39,610 nucleotides of DNA, taken from NCBI GenBank assembly GCA_023443125.1, contig JAEZVO010000046.1, positions 1 to 39,610 of the forward strand, in the 5' to 3' direction. A program made the position numbers and the translations under genes. Numbering within the stretch: the first letter of the stretch is position 1; each line of letters begins with the position of its first letter. Origin of the DNA: Actinomycetes bacterium. GTDB lineage: Bacteria > Actinomycetota > Actinomycetes > Propionibacteriales > Propionibacteriaceae. Shown here one piece after another: positions 7,563 through 17,200 of this stretch. The notes beneath the pieces are model-generated. The model had not been told where the DNA came from. It made no database searches and saw only the letters and a list, made by a program, of their open reading frames with translations.

Positions 7563-7638
7563 TGGTCGGGGCGACAGGACTCGAACCTGCGGTCTCCTGC
7601 TCCCAAAGCAGGCGCGCTAGCCACTACGCTACGCCCCG
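7563..7638 (-). tRNA. tRNA-Pro (UGG), with encoded CCA
   Basis: The cloverleaf reads acceptor CGGGGCG/CGCCCCG, anticodon stem CCTGC/GCAGG with loop TTTGGGA (anticodon TGG), and T-arm GCAGG-TTCGAGT-CCTGT. The discriminator A is followed by CCA. The 3' end faces the integrase, so the T-arm/acceptor half is the likely attachment core. Confidence 0.93.
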
Positions 7639-7691
7639 TTTCCGGTGAGGAACCCGTGTCACAGTTCGGTGGCGACTACCGGGCTCCTTCG

Positions 7692-7762
7692 AGCGGATGA
7701 CGGGAATCGAACCCGCGTAGCTAGTTTGGAAGACTAGGGCTCTACCATTGAGCTACATCCGC
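7692..7762 (-). tRNA. tRNA-Gly (UCC)
   Basis: The acceptor GCGGATG/CATCCGC, anticodon stem CTAGT/ACTAG with loop CTTCCAA (anticodon TCC) and T-arm GCGGG-TTCGATT-CCCGT are all perfect. The CCA tail is not encoded. It lies 53 bp upstream of tRNA-Pro on the same strand. Confidence 0.93.
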
Positions 7763-7823
7763 AACGCCGATAGATCATAGCAGTGACGAACGTCCTGCGC
7801 GATCCGCCCGCTACGATTTGCGC

Positions 7824-8825
7824 ATGCGTGAACGGCCGCCCCTCGACGTCGAACTGCTCGACTTCCATGCCAAAGCAGCGTCGTTCGACGGCAGCATCGC
7901 CGTGCAGTACGACGACGGAACGGTCGTCGTGATTTCGCTGTCCGGGCCCGAGGGCGGCCCGAAGACCGCCAGAATCGCGGGCACCAAGGGCTTCAACGTC
8001 ACGTCGCTCCACATCGACGAGTTCCCGGAGCTGGGTGACCTCGCCCTCGCCGCCCACACGCGACGCCCTGTCGGCGCGTACAAGCTCCCGCCGGGCAAAT
8101 TGATCACGGTATTCAACCCCGCCTACGCCTTCACGATGCTGGCGGGCGTGTGCGTCGGCGGGACGTTCGGGTTCTGGGCCAGCTACCACATGGGTATCTC
8201 AATCCCCCCTCTCGCCTTCTTTGTGGGCGTGCTCTGTGCAGTCATCCCTGTTGCCTTCATCCATCCGCGCTTCGTCGCCGCGCCGCACGTCTACGTCTCA
8301 GGAGGGCACGAGTATCAGCTGCACGGGTTCCTGGACGATGCCGGAGCACGGAGGGACATCGTCAGGAAGGTCAACGAGCTGAAGGCGGAGTACGGGCGGT
8401 TGGCGTCGGACGTCATTATGCGGATCGAGTGCCCGGCACTGTTCGACGCCACGTTGCCGGAGACACGACGATTCACCGAGCTCATGGTGCGGTGGGACGC
8501 GGAGCACGAGCGACTATCCAACCCCGAGCGGGCCACGTTGGCGGGGGAGTTGGCCGTCGCATTTGAAACAGCGAAAGCGCACGCTGAAGCCGTGGGCATG
8601 CAGCACTACCCCGACGACGCCCGCGGCTCGGCAGACACCGCGCTGAAGGCGATGCGGCTCGCTCAGGACTCTGGGGCGACGCGTGCAGAGCGACAGGCCG
8701 CGCTCGAGCGCGCGGTGGCGATCCTGGAATCGCTGGCGCTGCATTATCTCCCAACCGTCAGGGAAGCGAAGGAGCTTGTTGCAGGCCGGCCGTTGCGGGC
8801 GCTGCCGGGGAGGCTGGAGCTATGA
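7824..8825 (+). CDS. Membrane protein of unknown function, tandem paralogue A
   Basis: This 333-aa protein has a hydrophilic N-terminal domain (about 1-90), two closely spaced membrane helices (about 94-145), then a long helical cytoplasmic C-terminal domain. The C-domain contains 'YGRLASDVIMRIECPALFD', closely matching the equivalent part of the next gene, so the two are paralogues. No family is recognised. The ATG at 7824 is chosen over the TTG at 7818. TACGAT ends 6 nt before it, suggesting a leaderless mRNA. It overlaps the following gene by ATGA, so the two are probably made together and may form a heteromer. Confidence 0.75.
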   Translation: MRERPPLDVELLDFHAKAASFDGSIAVQYDDGTVVVISLSGPEGGPKTARIAGTKGFNVTSLHIDEFPELGDLALAAHTRRPVGAYKLPPGKLITVFNPAYAFTMLAGVCVGGTFGFWASYHMGISIPPLAFFVGVLCAVIPVAFIHPRFVAAPHVYVSGGHEYQLHGFLDDAGARRDIVRKVNELKAEYGRLASDVIMRIECPALFDATLPETRRFTELMVRWDAEHERLSNPERATLAGELAVAFETAKAHAEAVGMQHYPDDARGSADTALKAMRLAQDSGATRAERQAALERAVAILESLALHYLPTVREAKELVAGRPLRALPGRLEL

Positions 8826-9862
8826 GGAGCGAAACGTACTGGACTCAGGCCAACCTCGACGCCGAACTCATCGATTTGGCTGGGCAGACATTCCTATGGC
8901 TCGGGCGACGACCTTCCATCGCCATGTGGGTGGATGTTCTCCAGCACAGCCACTCATCCACCATCATGCTGCGCTTTGTAGACCTTGAAGCGCGTCCATT
9001 ACGTACATGGACAGAGCGTTTCGCCTTCCATGGCCACAAGCTTGGCTACGCCAACCCCGACGGCGACCCATCGCGCCAGGTGCTGCGCATGCCTCCGTGG
9101 GAGCTGGAAGGCAAGTACCTGACCGTCGCGCAGGTACGTCGCTGGAGCCTGCTTCCGATAGCAGTGATCATCGTGCTGGCCACGGTGTTGGCGCAGCCAT
9201 TCGTGCTGCTGGCGCTATTTCTGATTCCGCTGCTGGCGTGGACGCGTAGAGCGTTGAACCCAGCAGGCGGCCTCACGGTGCGTTCGCTCGAGGGCATGCC
9301 GCTCAACGAACACAACCTCGTCGAATACGCGTTGGCGCGGCAGCGCGGTGAGAACCCGCGCGGTCTGCGCGGCATCCCGCGCATCGAGGAAGCGAGGGAG
9401 CGCGTCGAGAAAGTCCGCTCCGACTACGGAGAACGCAAGATCGATATCGTCTATCGCATCGAACAACCAGCGCTGTTCGACTCATCAGTGCCGACGACCG
9501 AGGCGTTCCTCGTCGCGTTGTGGGAGTTCGACCAGATCCCCGACGACGCCCCACCCCGTGAGGCAGAGGAGGCCGCCGCTCGGGTAGAAGTGACGTACGG
9601 GCTCGCGCGTCGCCACGCCGAAACCGTCGGGATCAGGCACGTCGTGCCCGAGAAGGCCGACGACGTCCGTCGCGCAGCGAAGGTGGCGAGGCTGGCCGTC
9701 AGTGGGGCCAGCGAGGGCGAGCGCTCCGCGGCCCGGGCGCAGCTCAGGGCACTGCTGACCTCCCTCTCACTGCACTTCCTACCCGACGGGGCAGAGCTGC
9801 GCGCACTCGAAGGCCCGAGAGCCGAACCCGGCGAGCGTGACCCGATTGACACGGACCGCTAA
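8822..9862 (+). CDS. Membrane protein of unknown function, tandem paralogue B
   Basis: This 346-aa protein has the same layout as its neighbour: a soluble N-domain, a hydrophobic region at about 109-142 (a helical hairpin ending in TRR), and a helical C-domain with 'YGERKIDIVYRIEQPALFD' at the position of the neighbour's matching segment. The LH(F/Y)LP motif near the C-terminus is shared by both. The start overlaps the previous stop (ATGA). The gene ends 40 nt before tig, whose own promoter (TAAGAT at 9861-9866) overlaps its stop. The function is unknown. Confidence 0.75.
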   Translation: MRSETYWTQANLDAELIDLAGQTFLWLGRRPSIAMWVDVLQHSHSSTIMLRFVDLEARPLRTWTERFAFHGHKLGYANPDGDPSRQVLRMPPWELEGKYLTVAQVRRWSLLPIAVIIVLATVLAQPFVLLALFLIPLLAWTRRALNPAGGLTVRSLEGMPLNEHNLVEYALARQRGENPRGLRGIPRIEEARERVEKVRSDYGERKIDIVYRIEQPALFDSSVPTTEAFLVALWEFDQIPDDAPPREAEEAAARVEVTYGLARRHAETVGIRHVVPEKADDVRRAAKVARLAVSGASEGERSAARAQLRALLTSLSLHFLPDGAELRALEGPRAEPGERDPIDTDR

Positions 9863-9902
9863 GATTGCACAGTCACAATCGTCCATTTCAGGAGACAAGT
9901 TC

Positions 9903-11333
9903 GTGCCTAGCACTATCGAGCAGCTCAACCCCACCCGGGTCAAGCTCACTGTTGAGATTCCATTCGCCGATCTCAAGCCGCACCTTGACAAGGCTTACAA
10001 GGACATCGCCGGCCAGGTGAACATCCCCGGCTTCCGCAAGGGCAAGGTGCCGGCAGCGGTGATCGACCAGCGTTTCGGCCGCGGCGTCGTGCTGCAGGAA
10101 GCCATCAACGACGCCATGCCCGGCGCCTACAGCGCTGCCGTCGAGGAGCACAAGCTCTTCCCGCTCAGCCAGCCTGACATCGAGGTCACCAAGCTCGAAG
10201 ACAACGAACTGGTCGAATTCACCGCCGAGCTCGATGTTCGCCCCGACTTCGACCTCCCCGACTTCGACAAGATCGACGTCGAGGTCGACGCCGCGCAGAG
10301 CAGCGACGAGGAGCTAAACGAGCGCATCGAGATGCTCCGCAAGCGCTTCGCCACCACGAAGGAGGTGGGCCGCAAGGCCAAGAAGGGCGACCTCCTCACC
10401 ATCGACCTCAAGGCCAGCCAGGACGGCAAGGAACTCGAGGACGCTACCGCCGAAGATCTCGAGTACGAGATCGGCGACGATAAGAACATGCTCGAGGGCC
10501 TCAAGAAGGCCGTCACTGGCACCAAGGCCGGCGACGTCGTCACCTTCACCTCGACGCTGCTGGGCGGCGCCCACCGCGGCGAAGAGGCCGAGATTGAGGT
10601 CACCGTCAAGAAGGTGCAGCAGCAGGATCTGCCTGAGGTGGACGACGAGTTCGCCCAGATGGTCTCCGAGTTCGACACCGTCGACGAGATGAAGGACGAC
10701 CTCCGCAAGGCCGTTGAACAGCAGGCCAAGCAGGAACAGATCGCCGACGCTCGCGACAAGATCATCGAGGCCGTCGTCGAAGCTACCTCCTTCGAACTGC
10801 CTGAGAAGACGCTCGCCGACGATCTCGCTGCCCGCCGCCAGGGCGTCGAGCAGCAGCTCGCCCGCGCGGGCCTCACCCTGCAGCAGTATCTCGAGGAAGC
10901 CGAAGACGAAGAGGCCGAGGACGAGGAGTCCTTCTGGGCTGAGCTCAACCGTCGCGGCGAAGAGGCGCTTCGCGCCCAGATCATCCTCGACAAGTACGCC
11001 GAGGAGCACACCGTTGACGTCTCCCAGCAGGACCTCACGGAACTCATCTTCCAGAAGGCCCAGATGAACGGCACCTCGCCGCAGGACGAGATTCAGCACA
11101 TGATGGAGCACAACCACATGGCCGAGTGGATGTCCGAAGTACGCCGCGGCAAGGCACTCGCCGCCATCTGCGCCGCCGCCACGGTGAAGGACGCCGAGGG
11201 CAACGTCGTCGAGATGCCGAAGCCCGTCGAGCCCGAGGAAGCCGCTGCCGACGATGCCTCCGAGGCCGCTCCCGCGCAGATCGTTACCGAGGTGGACGGC
11301 GAGGAGATCGCCGTCGACACCGAGGCCAAGTAA
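9903..11333 (+). CDS. tig: Trigger factor, ribosome-associated chaperone and prolyl isomerase
   Basis: This 476-aa protein binds the ribosome exit site and shields nascent chains. The ribosome-docking signature GFRKGKVP lies at about residues 42-49. An FKBP-like PPIase domain (about 155-245) follows and then the helical substrate-binding arms, with a long acidic C-terminal tail typical of actinobacteria. The GTG start at 9903 is preceded by AGGAG 9 nt upstream; an in-frame ATG 66 nt earlier would add non-homologous residues and overlaps the previous gene. The gene leads into clpP1-clpP2-clpX, the usual order linking folding and proteolysis. Confidence 0.96.
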   Translation: MPSTIEQLNPTRVKLTVEIPFADLKPHLDKAYKDIAGQVNIPGFRKGKVPAAVIDQRFGRGVVLQEAINDAMPGAYSAAVEEHKLFPLSQPDIEVTKLEDNELVEFTAELDVRPDFDLPDFDKIDVEVDAAQSSDEELNERIEMLRKRFATTKEVGRKAKKGDLLTIDLKASQDGKELEDATAEDLEYEIGDDKNMLEGLKKAVTGTKAGDVVTFTSTLLGGAHRGEEAEIEVTVKKVQQQDLPEVDDEFAQMVSEFDTVDEMKDDLRKAVEQQAKQEQIADARDKIIEAVVEATSFELPEKTLADDLAARRQGVEQQLARAGLTLQQYLEEAEDEEAEDEESFWAELNRRGEEALRAQIILDKYAEEHTVDVSQQDLTELIFQKAQMNGTSPQDEIQHMMEHNHMAEWMSEVRRGKALAAICAAATVKDAEGNVVEMPKPVEPEEAAADDASEAAPAQIVTEVDGEEIAVDTEAK

Positions 11334-11350
11334 GGCCCAACGCCGAGCAC

Positions 11351-11388
11351 ACGAAGGGCGGTTCCGCACACGCGGGGCCGCCCTTCGT
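11351..11388 (+). terminator. Terminator after tig
   Basis: ACGAAGGGCGG at 11351-11361 pairs perfectly with CCGCCCTTCGT at 11378-11388 (11 bp, 16-nt loop), 18 bp beyond the stop. There is no immediate U-run, as is common in high-GC actinobacteria. Confidence 0.75.
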
Positions 11389-11412
11389 CGTGCGTTTTGA
11401 CTCTGCCGACGG

Positions 11413-11423
11413 CGAACAGTTCG
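11413..11423. promoter_or_regulatory. Dyad CGAAC-A-GTTCG upstream of the clpP1 promoter
   Basis: This is a perfect 5-bp inverted repeat with a 1-bp centre. It ends 31 bp before the -10 TAGGTT (11455-11460), so it sits just upstream of the -35 position, where activators usually bind. It does not match the CGC-N-GCG type site expected for ClgR, the known clp activator of actinobacteria, so its binder is unknown. Confidence 0.3.
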
Positions 11424-11467
11424 GCCAAGTGTTGGGTCGGGCGCCTGGTGCCGGTAGGTTGGGGGTC

Positions 11468-12085
11468 GTGACTGAACGAATGAACCCCACCGCAGTGGCG
11501 GCCGCCGGGGGCCTGGGCATGAACGACAACGTGTATCAATCGTTGCTCGCGAACCGTATCATCTTCCTGGGCTCCGAGGTGCGCGATGAGAACGCTAACG
11601 CCATCTGCGCTCAGATGCTGTTACTGAATGCAGAGGATCCGAATAAGGATATCTTCCTCTATATCAACTCGCCCGGTGGCTCCGTCGACTCCGGCATGGC
11701 CATCTTCGACACCATGCAATGGATCAGCAACGACGTTGCCACGGTGGCGATGGGTCTCGCTGCGTCGATGGGGCAGTTCCTGCTGTCCGCAGGTGCCCCC
11801 GGCAAGCGTTACGCATTGCCGCACAGCCGCATCATGATGCACCAGCCTTCGGGCGGGCTCGGTGGCACCGCATCCGACATCCGCATCCAGGCGGAGCAGT
11901 CGCTGCACATCAAGAAGACCATGGCCGAGCTCATCGCGAAGCACACCGGCCAGCCGCTCGAGCAGATCGAAGCAGACTCCGACCGCGACCGCTGGTTCAC
12001 GGCCGAGCAGGCACTCGAATACGGCTTCATTGACCACGTCTACGAGCGTGCGTCGCAGATCAACACGGAGGCACCGAACCAGTGA
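11468..12085 (+). CDS. clpP1: ATP-dependent Clp protease proteolytic subunit 1
   Basis: This 205-aa serine peptidase forms the degradation chamber with ClpP2. The catalytic triad is Ser100 (GLAASMGQF), His125 (MMHQPSGG) and probably Asp174 (SDRDRWFTA). The GTG at 11468 is chosen because TAGGTT ends exactly 7 nt before it, a leaderless promoter arrangement; an ATG at 11480 is the alternative. The stop overlaps the GTG of clpP2 (GTGA), so the two subunits are co-translated, as expected for the obligate ClpP1P2 heterocomplex of actinobacteria. Confidence 0.96.
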   Translation: MTERMNPTAVAAAGGLGMNDNVYQSLLANRIIFLGSEVRDENANAICAQMLLLNAEDPNKDIFLYINSPGGSVDSGMAIFDTMQWISNDVATVAMGLAASMGQFLLSAGAPGKRYALPHSRIMMHQPSGGLGGTASDIRIQAEQSLHIKKTMAELIAKHTGQPLEQIEADSDRDRWFTAEQALEYGFIDHVYERASQINTEAPNQ

Positions 12086-12726
12086 GCGAATTCACCCTTC
12101 CCGGCGGAATGGCTCCGGCGGGCCCCTCGATGGACTACTACATCCCCCAGTGGGAAGAGCGCACCAGCTACGGCGTGCGTCGCGTTGACCCCTACACGAA
12201 GCTGTTCGAAGACCGCATCATCTTCCTCGGCACTCCCATCAGCGACGACATCGCCAACGCCGTGATGGCCCAGCTGCTGTGCCTGCAGTCGATGGATGCC
12301 GAGCGCCCCATCTCGATCTACATCAACTCTCCGGGCGGTTCCTTCACTGCGCTCACCGCCATTTACGACACGATGCGCTACATCAAGCCAGAGGTGCAGA
12401 CGGTGTGCCTGGGCCAGGCGGCCTCGGCCGCTGCGGTGGTGCTCGCTGCGGGCACGAAGGGTAAGCGTTTCGCGCTGCCGAACTCGCGCATCCTCATCCA
12501 CCAGCCAGCCACCGAGGGCGGCCGCGGGCAGTCGTCGGACCTCGAAATCCAGGCGAAGGAGATCCTGCGCATCCGTGCTCGCATGGAGGAGATGCTCGCC
12601 GAAGATACCGGCCAGCCGGTTGAGAAGATCTCGAAGGACATCGAGCGTGACAAATTCCTCACCGCCGAAGAGGCGAAGGAATACGGCATCATCGACGACA
12701 TCTTCACGACGATGAAGCAGGCGTAA
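12082..12726 (+). CDS. clpP2: ATP-dependent Clp protease proteolytic subunit 2
   Basis: This 214-aa paralogue of ClpP1 has Ser115 (GQAASAAAV), His140 (LIHQPATEGG) and Asp190 (IERDKFLTA) as the catalytic triad. The longer N-terminal extension (about 40 residues before LFEDRIIFLG) is typical of actinobacterial ClpP2, the ring that docks the ATPase. It starts at a GTG overlapping the clpP1 stop. A strong hairpin follows at 12743-12783. Confidence 0.96.
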   Translation: MSEFTLPGGMAPAGPSMDYYIPQWEERTSYGVRRVDPYTKLFEDRIIFLGTPISDDIANAVMAQLLCLQSMDAERPISIYINSPGGSFTALTAIYDTMRYIKPEVQTVCLGQAASAAAVVLAAGTKGKRFALPNSRILIHQPATEGGRGQSSDLEIQAKEILRIRARMEEMLAEDTGQPVEKISKDIERDKFLTAEEAKEYGIIDDIFTTMKQA

Positions 12727-12742
12727 CGTCGACACTGATGCG

Positions 12743-12783
12743 TTGGGGCCTCGGGGGAATGTGAACACCCCTCGAGGCCCCAA
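12743..12783 (+). terminator. Terminator after clpP1-clpP2
   Basis: TTGGGGCCTCGGGGG (12743-12757) pairs with CCCCTCGAGGCCCCAA (12768-12783) over 15 bp with one bulged T and a 10-nt loop. It separates clpP2 from clpX, which has its own leader and Shine-Dalgarno sequence. Confidence 0.75.
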
Positions 12784-12915
12784 TACGTTGCGGGCGTACC
12801 TGCGCGAGCCCGCCCATGAACCAGCCACGCTGCAGCCGTGCGGCGAGCCATCTGGAGTTGCACGGATGAGTAGGTAGGCTTACGTGGAGAAATTAATCTG
12901 GGAGGAGGCCCGCCG

Positions 12916-14193
12916 ATGGCACCAGCGAGTGATGCCCGCGAAGTGTTCAAATGCAACTTCTGCGGCAAGTCGCAAAAGCAAGTGCGACGCCTCATTGCCG
13001 GCCCCGGCGTGTACATCTGCGACGAGTGCATCGACCTGTGTCAGGAGATGATCGAGGAAGAATTCCCCGACGCGGCTGACACCCCGGCGCTTTCCGAGCT
13101 GCCCAAGCCGAGAGAGATCCGCGATTTCCTCGACACCTACGTCATTGGTCAAGACGATGCGAAGAAAACGCTCGCCGTTGCCGTCTACAACCACTACAAG
13201 CGCCTCCGCGCCGAGCAGAAGCGCCCCCGCCGCGCGAACGAGGAAATCGTCGAGGTTGCCAAGTCCAACATCTTGATGCTCGGGCCTACCGGCTGCGGGA
13301 AAACCTACCTCGCTCAGACCCTGGCGCGTATGCTCAACGTGCCCTTCGCGATGTGCGACGCGACGGCACTCACCGAAGCGGGCTACGTCGGTGAAGACGT
13401 CGAAAACATCCTCCTGAAGCTCATCCAAGCCGCCGACTTCGACATCAAGAAGGCGGAGACGGGCATCATCTACATCGACGAAATCGACAAGGTGGCCCGC
13501 AAATCGGAGAACCCATCCATCACCCGTGACGTGTCGGGCGAGGGCGTCCAGCAAGCGCTGCTGAAAATCATCGAGGGCACTGTCGCATCCGTGCCACCAC
13601 AGGGCGGGCGCAAGCATCCGCACCAGGAGTTCCTCGAGATCGATACGACGAAGGTGTTGTTCATCGTCGGGGGAGCATTCGCTGGCCTGGATGAGATCAT
13701 TCGAGAGCGCGTCGGCAAACGCGCACTCGGGTTCAGCAACGACACCGACGGGGAGCACGAGCTCGTCGATGCCTTCGCGCAGGTGCGTCAAGAAGATCTC
13801 CACAAGTTCGGGCTCATCCCGGAATTCATTGGCCGCCTGCCAGTGGTCACGTCGGTATCTCCACTCGACCGCGATTCCCTCGCCCGCATCCTCCGTGAGC
13901 CCAAGAACGCCCTCATCAAGCAGTACCAGAAGCTCTTCGACCTCGACGGAGTAGAACTCGAGTTCTCCGACGACGCCATCGAAGCCATCGCGGACAGCGC
14001 GCTCGAGCGCAACACCGGCGCTCGCGGGCTGCGCTCCATCCTGGAAACACTCCTGCTCGATGCCATGTTCGAGGTGCCGAGCAACGACGACATCGCGACG
14101 GTGCGCGTCACGGCAGCCACGGTGCGCGGTGAAGAGAGGCCTGAGCTGATTACCCGCACCGAGATTGAAGCGCAGCGGGGCCTGTCGGCCTGA
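12916..14193 (+). CDS. clpX: ClpX, AAA+ unfoldase of the Clp protease
   Basis: This 425-aa ATPase unfolds substrates and feeds them to ClpP1P2. The N-terminal zinc-binding domain uses C13, C16, C35 and C38. Walker A is GPTGCGKT (about 123-130), Walker B IIYIDEIDK (about 186-194), pore loop GYVGED, and the RKH loop GGRKHPHQ. The ATG at 12916 follows a strong GGGAGGAGG site. The upstream 190 nt holds the clpP2 terminator and a possible -10 (TAGGCT near 12873), so it is probably transcribed separately. Confidence 0.97.
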   Translation: MAPASDAREVFKCNFCGKSQKQVRRLIAGPGVYICDECIDLCQEMIEEEFPDAADTPALSELPKPREIRDFLDTYVIGQDDAKKTLAVAVYNHYKRLRAEQKRPRRANEEIVEVAKSNILMLGPTGCGKTYLAQTLARMLNVPFAMCDATALTEAGYVGEDVENILLKLIQAADFDIKKAETGIIYIDEIDKVARKSENPSITRDVSGEGVQQALLKIIEGTVASVPPQGGRKHPHQEFLEIDTTKVLFIVGGAFAGLDEIIRERVGKRALGFSNDTDGEHELVDAFAQVRQEDLHKFGLIPEFIGRLPVVTSVSPLDRDSLARILREPKNALIKQYQKLFDLDGVELEFSDDAIEAIADSALERNTGARGLRSILETLLLDAMFEVPSNDDIATVRVTAATVRGEERPELITRTEIEAQRGLSA

Positions 14194-14248
14194 CCGTCGG
14201 CGCCCACGAAGCTGGCATATCCCCGACGCGTGACTAAGCTGGGGCCTC

Positions 14249-17200
14249 ATGAGTCATGGCTACCGGCGTTACCCGCACATTCACGGCAAACACATTGTGT
14301 TCGTCGCCGACGATGACCTCTGGCTGGGCGAAACGAGCGGGGGCACGGCGGCGCGGTTGACGCGGGGCGAAGACACGCCCCGTACACCAAGGTTCGCTCC
14401 CAACGGACGCGACATCGCGTTCGTATCCACCACCGGCGGCGGTTGGGACCTCTACGTCACGGATGCCGACGGCGGCGCACGCAGGCTCACCTGGCTCAGC
14501 GCGTCGAGAATGCAGGTATCAGGCTGGATCGACGACTCGCACATCATGATCGCCTCGTCGCATGAGACGGTGGCGCGCGGGCTGACGTACCTGTACTCCG
14601 TCTCCCTCGACGGGCGCATCACCCGATTGCCCTACGGCCTCGCCATGGACGCCGCTATCGGACGGGCGGGTACTGTCGTCGCGAGCCCGAACTTCCACGG
14701 CCCCCACGAATGGAAGCGCTACCGCGGCGGCATGGCGATCCGGCTCTGGGTCTCCACCGATGGCCACTCCGACTGGAAACGAATTCTGCCCGATACCGCA
14801 GCGAGCCTCGCTGGCCCCAGCTGGTTCGGCGACCGCATCATCTTCACCTCTGATCGTGGCGACGCCGTCCGTGGCCAGGCACAGCTGTGGTCGGTCACTG
14901 CCACTGGCCGCAACCCGAAACAGCACACCAAGCACGGCTTCGAGCAGGGCTACGTGCGCGACGCCACCACCGACGGCAAGAGCATCGTGTATCACGCTCG
15001 CGGCCAGCTGTACCTCATGACCTCGCTCGAGGGCCGCCCGGAACTCCTCGACCTGCGCACTGCCACCGGGCGCCCACAGCCTGTTTCTATCGCCCCTGGT
15101 GAGCGCCTCGAAGCCATCGTCCCCGACCACGGCGGCGACGGCTCGCTACTCGAGTGGCGCGGGGCAGCGTACTTCCTCACCCACCGCTCCGGCCCCGCAC
15201 GGGCACTGGCCGACGCACCCGGCGTGCGCATCCGTGAACCCCGGCTGCTCGGCCGCAGCGGCAAAGCCATCTGGGCCTCCGACGTCGACGGTGAAGACTG
15301 CCTGGAGATCAAGGGCATCGACGGCGACGGCCCGGTGCGTCGTCTCGCGCAAGGCCGCGTCGGGCGCGTCGTGGAGCTGCAGCCCAATGCGCAGGGCTCG
15401 AAGGTGGCCGTCGGATCGCACGACGGCACGATCTACCTGCTCGACGTAGCCCGCGGATCGCTGAAGAAGATCGGGCGTTCCCCCAACGGCGAGCCCAGCG
15501 GCTTCACTTTCTCGCCGGATGGGCGCTATCTCGTGTGGCGTGAGGCGATCGCCAACGAAGGCATGCTCGGCAGGCTCGTCGGCTACGACCTCATCGAGGA
15601 CGCCTCATTCACGCTTACCAGGGGCCAATTCAACGACTACTCACCGCAGTTTTCCACGTGCGGCAAGTACCTCATCTTCCTGTCGTCGCGCACCATCGAC
15701 CCCAGCTATGATGAGCTCACCTTCGATCTCTCGTTCACCAACACCGTGCGTCCCTGGCTGGTGCCGCTGAGCGCCGAGGATCCGTCGCCCTTCGGCGTGA
15801 GCGCTGACGGCTGGCAGATCAGCGAGCCCGACGACGACTCCAGCGTCACGGACGAGGCTAAGAAGGACGACCACGACAGCAACGACCTTCCGCAAGGAAC
15901 CCTCGACGTCGATGGCTTCGAGGACCGCCTCTCGGTGTTTCCCGTACCCAGCGGGCAGTTCCGCGGCGTGTCTCCCGTCGCCGACGGCGTTATCTGGACC
16001 CGCTCCACCGCCGGGAGTGCGGTGCTGGGCGACGGGCGCGTCGGCACCGAAGACGCCAAGGACCTCGTGGAGCACTTCTCGTTCAAGCAGCGCAAGACGA
16101 CGGTGGTCGTCGACGCGTGCGACGCTGTGGCCGTATCCGGCGACGGTGAGCGCCTCGTCGTGCGTTCCGGCGACGAGGTGTGGGTGCAGCCCTCCGACTC
16201 GAAACCGGACGACGACGACAAGATCGGTGTGGACCTCAGCCGGCTCCGCCGCGACGTCGACCCCGTCGCCGACTGGCAGCAGATGTTCGACGAGACCACC
16301 CGGCTCATGGCCAGCCACTTCTGGCGCGAGGACATGGACGGCGTCGACTGGAAGTCAGTGGTGGCCCAGTACCGTCCGCTCGTCGGCCACCTCGCCACCC
16401 ACGACGACCTGGTCGACCTGCTGTGGGAAGTCATCGGCGAACTGAACACGTCGCACAGCTACGTGATTCCGCCCGATACGGGGGAGCAGTCGCCCGTCGG
16501 CTGGCTCGGCGCCGAGTTCCGGCGCAACTCCAAGCAGGAAATCGTGATCGACCGCATTCTGCCTGGCGAATCCTCCGACCCCCGCGCGCGTTCCCCGCTG
16601 CTGGCGGCGGGTGTCGGCGCGGAACCAGGCGACGTGATCCTCGCCATCGACGGTCACCCCACCGCCGAAGCGAAACACATCGGTGAGCTGCTCGTCGGAA
16701 CCGCGGAGAAGGCCATTGAACTGACGCTGGCCCGCGGCCGCATGAAGCGCCGCGTCGCGGTGGTGCCGGTGGCCTCGGAGGTGCCGCTGCGCTATCACGA
16801 ATGGGTGAAGCACAACGTGCGATACGTCGATCGGGCCTCCGACGGCAAGCTCGGCTACGTGCACGTGCCGGACATGACCGCATTCGGCTGGGCCGAGTTC
16901 CACCGGCTCATCGGCGAGGCAACTGGGCGCGACGGCATCGTCGTCGATGTGCGCTACAACGGCGGAGGCCACACCTCCGAACTGGTGCTGGAGCGGCTCA
17001 TGCGCAAGGTGGTTGCGTTCACCGGCGCGCGCCACCTCGACGGCTTCGGCACCTATCCGGCGCAGGGTCTGCGTGGGCCCGTCGTGTTCGTCACCAACCC
17101 CTTCGCCGGCTCCGACGGCGACATCGTCACCCTCGCTGCTCAGGAACACGGGCTTGGCCCGGTGGTGGGGGAGCGCTCGTGGGGCGGCGTGATCGGCATC

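Noticed and set aside
11126..11467. Extended N-terminus for clpP1
   Set aside because: It would run back through the tig coding region and its terminator, and is Arg-rich unlike any ClpP.
12880..14250. 456-codon minus-strand frame opposite clpX
   Set aside because: clpX on the plus strand has every catalytic motif; the antisense frame is a GC-bias shadow.
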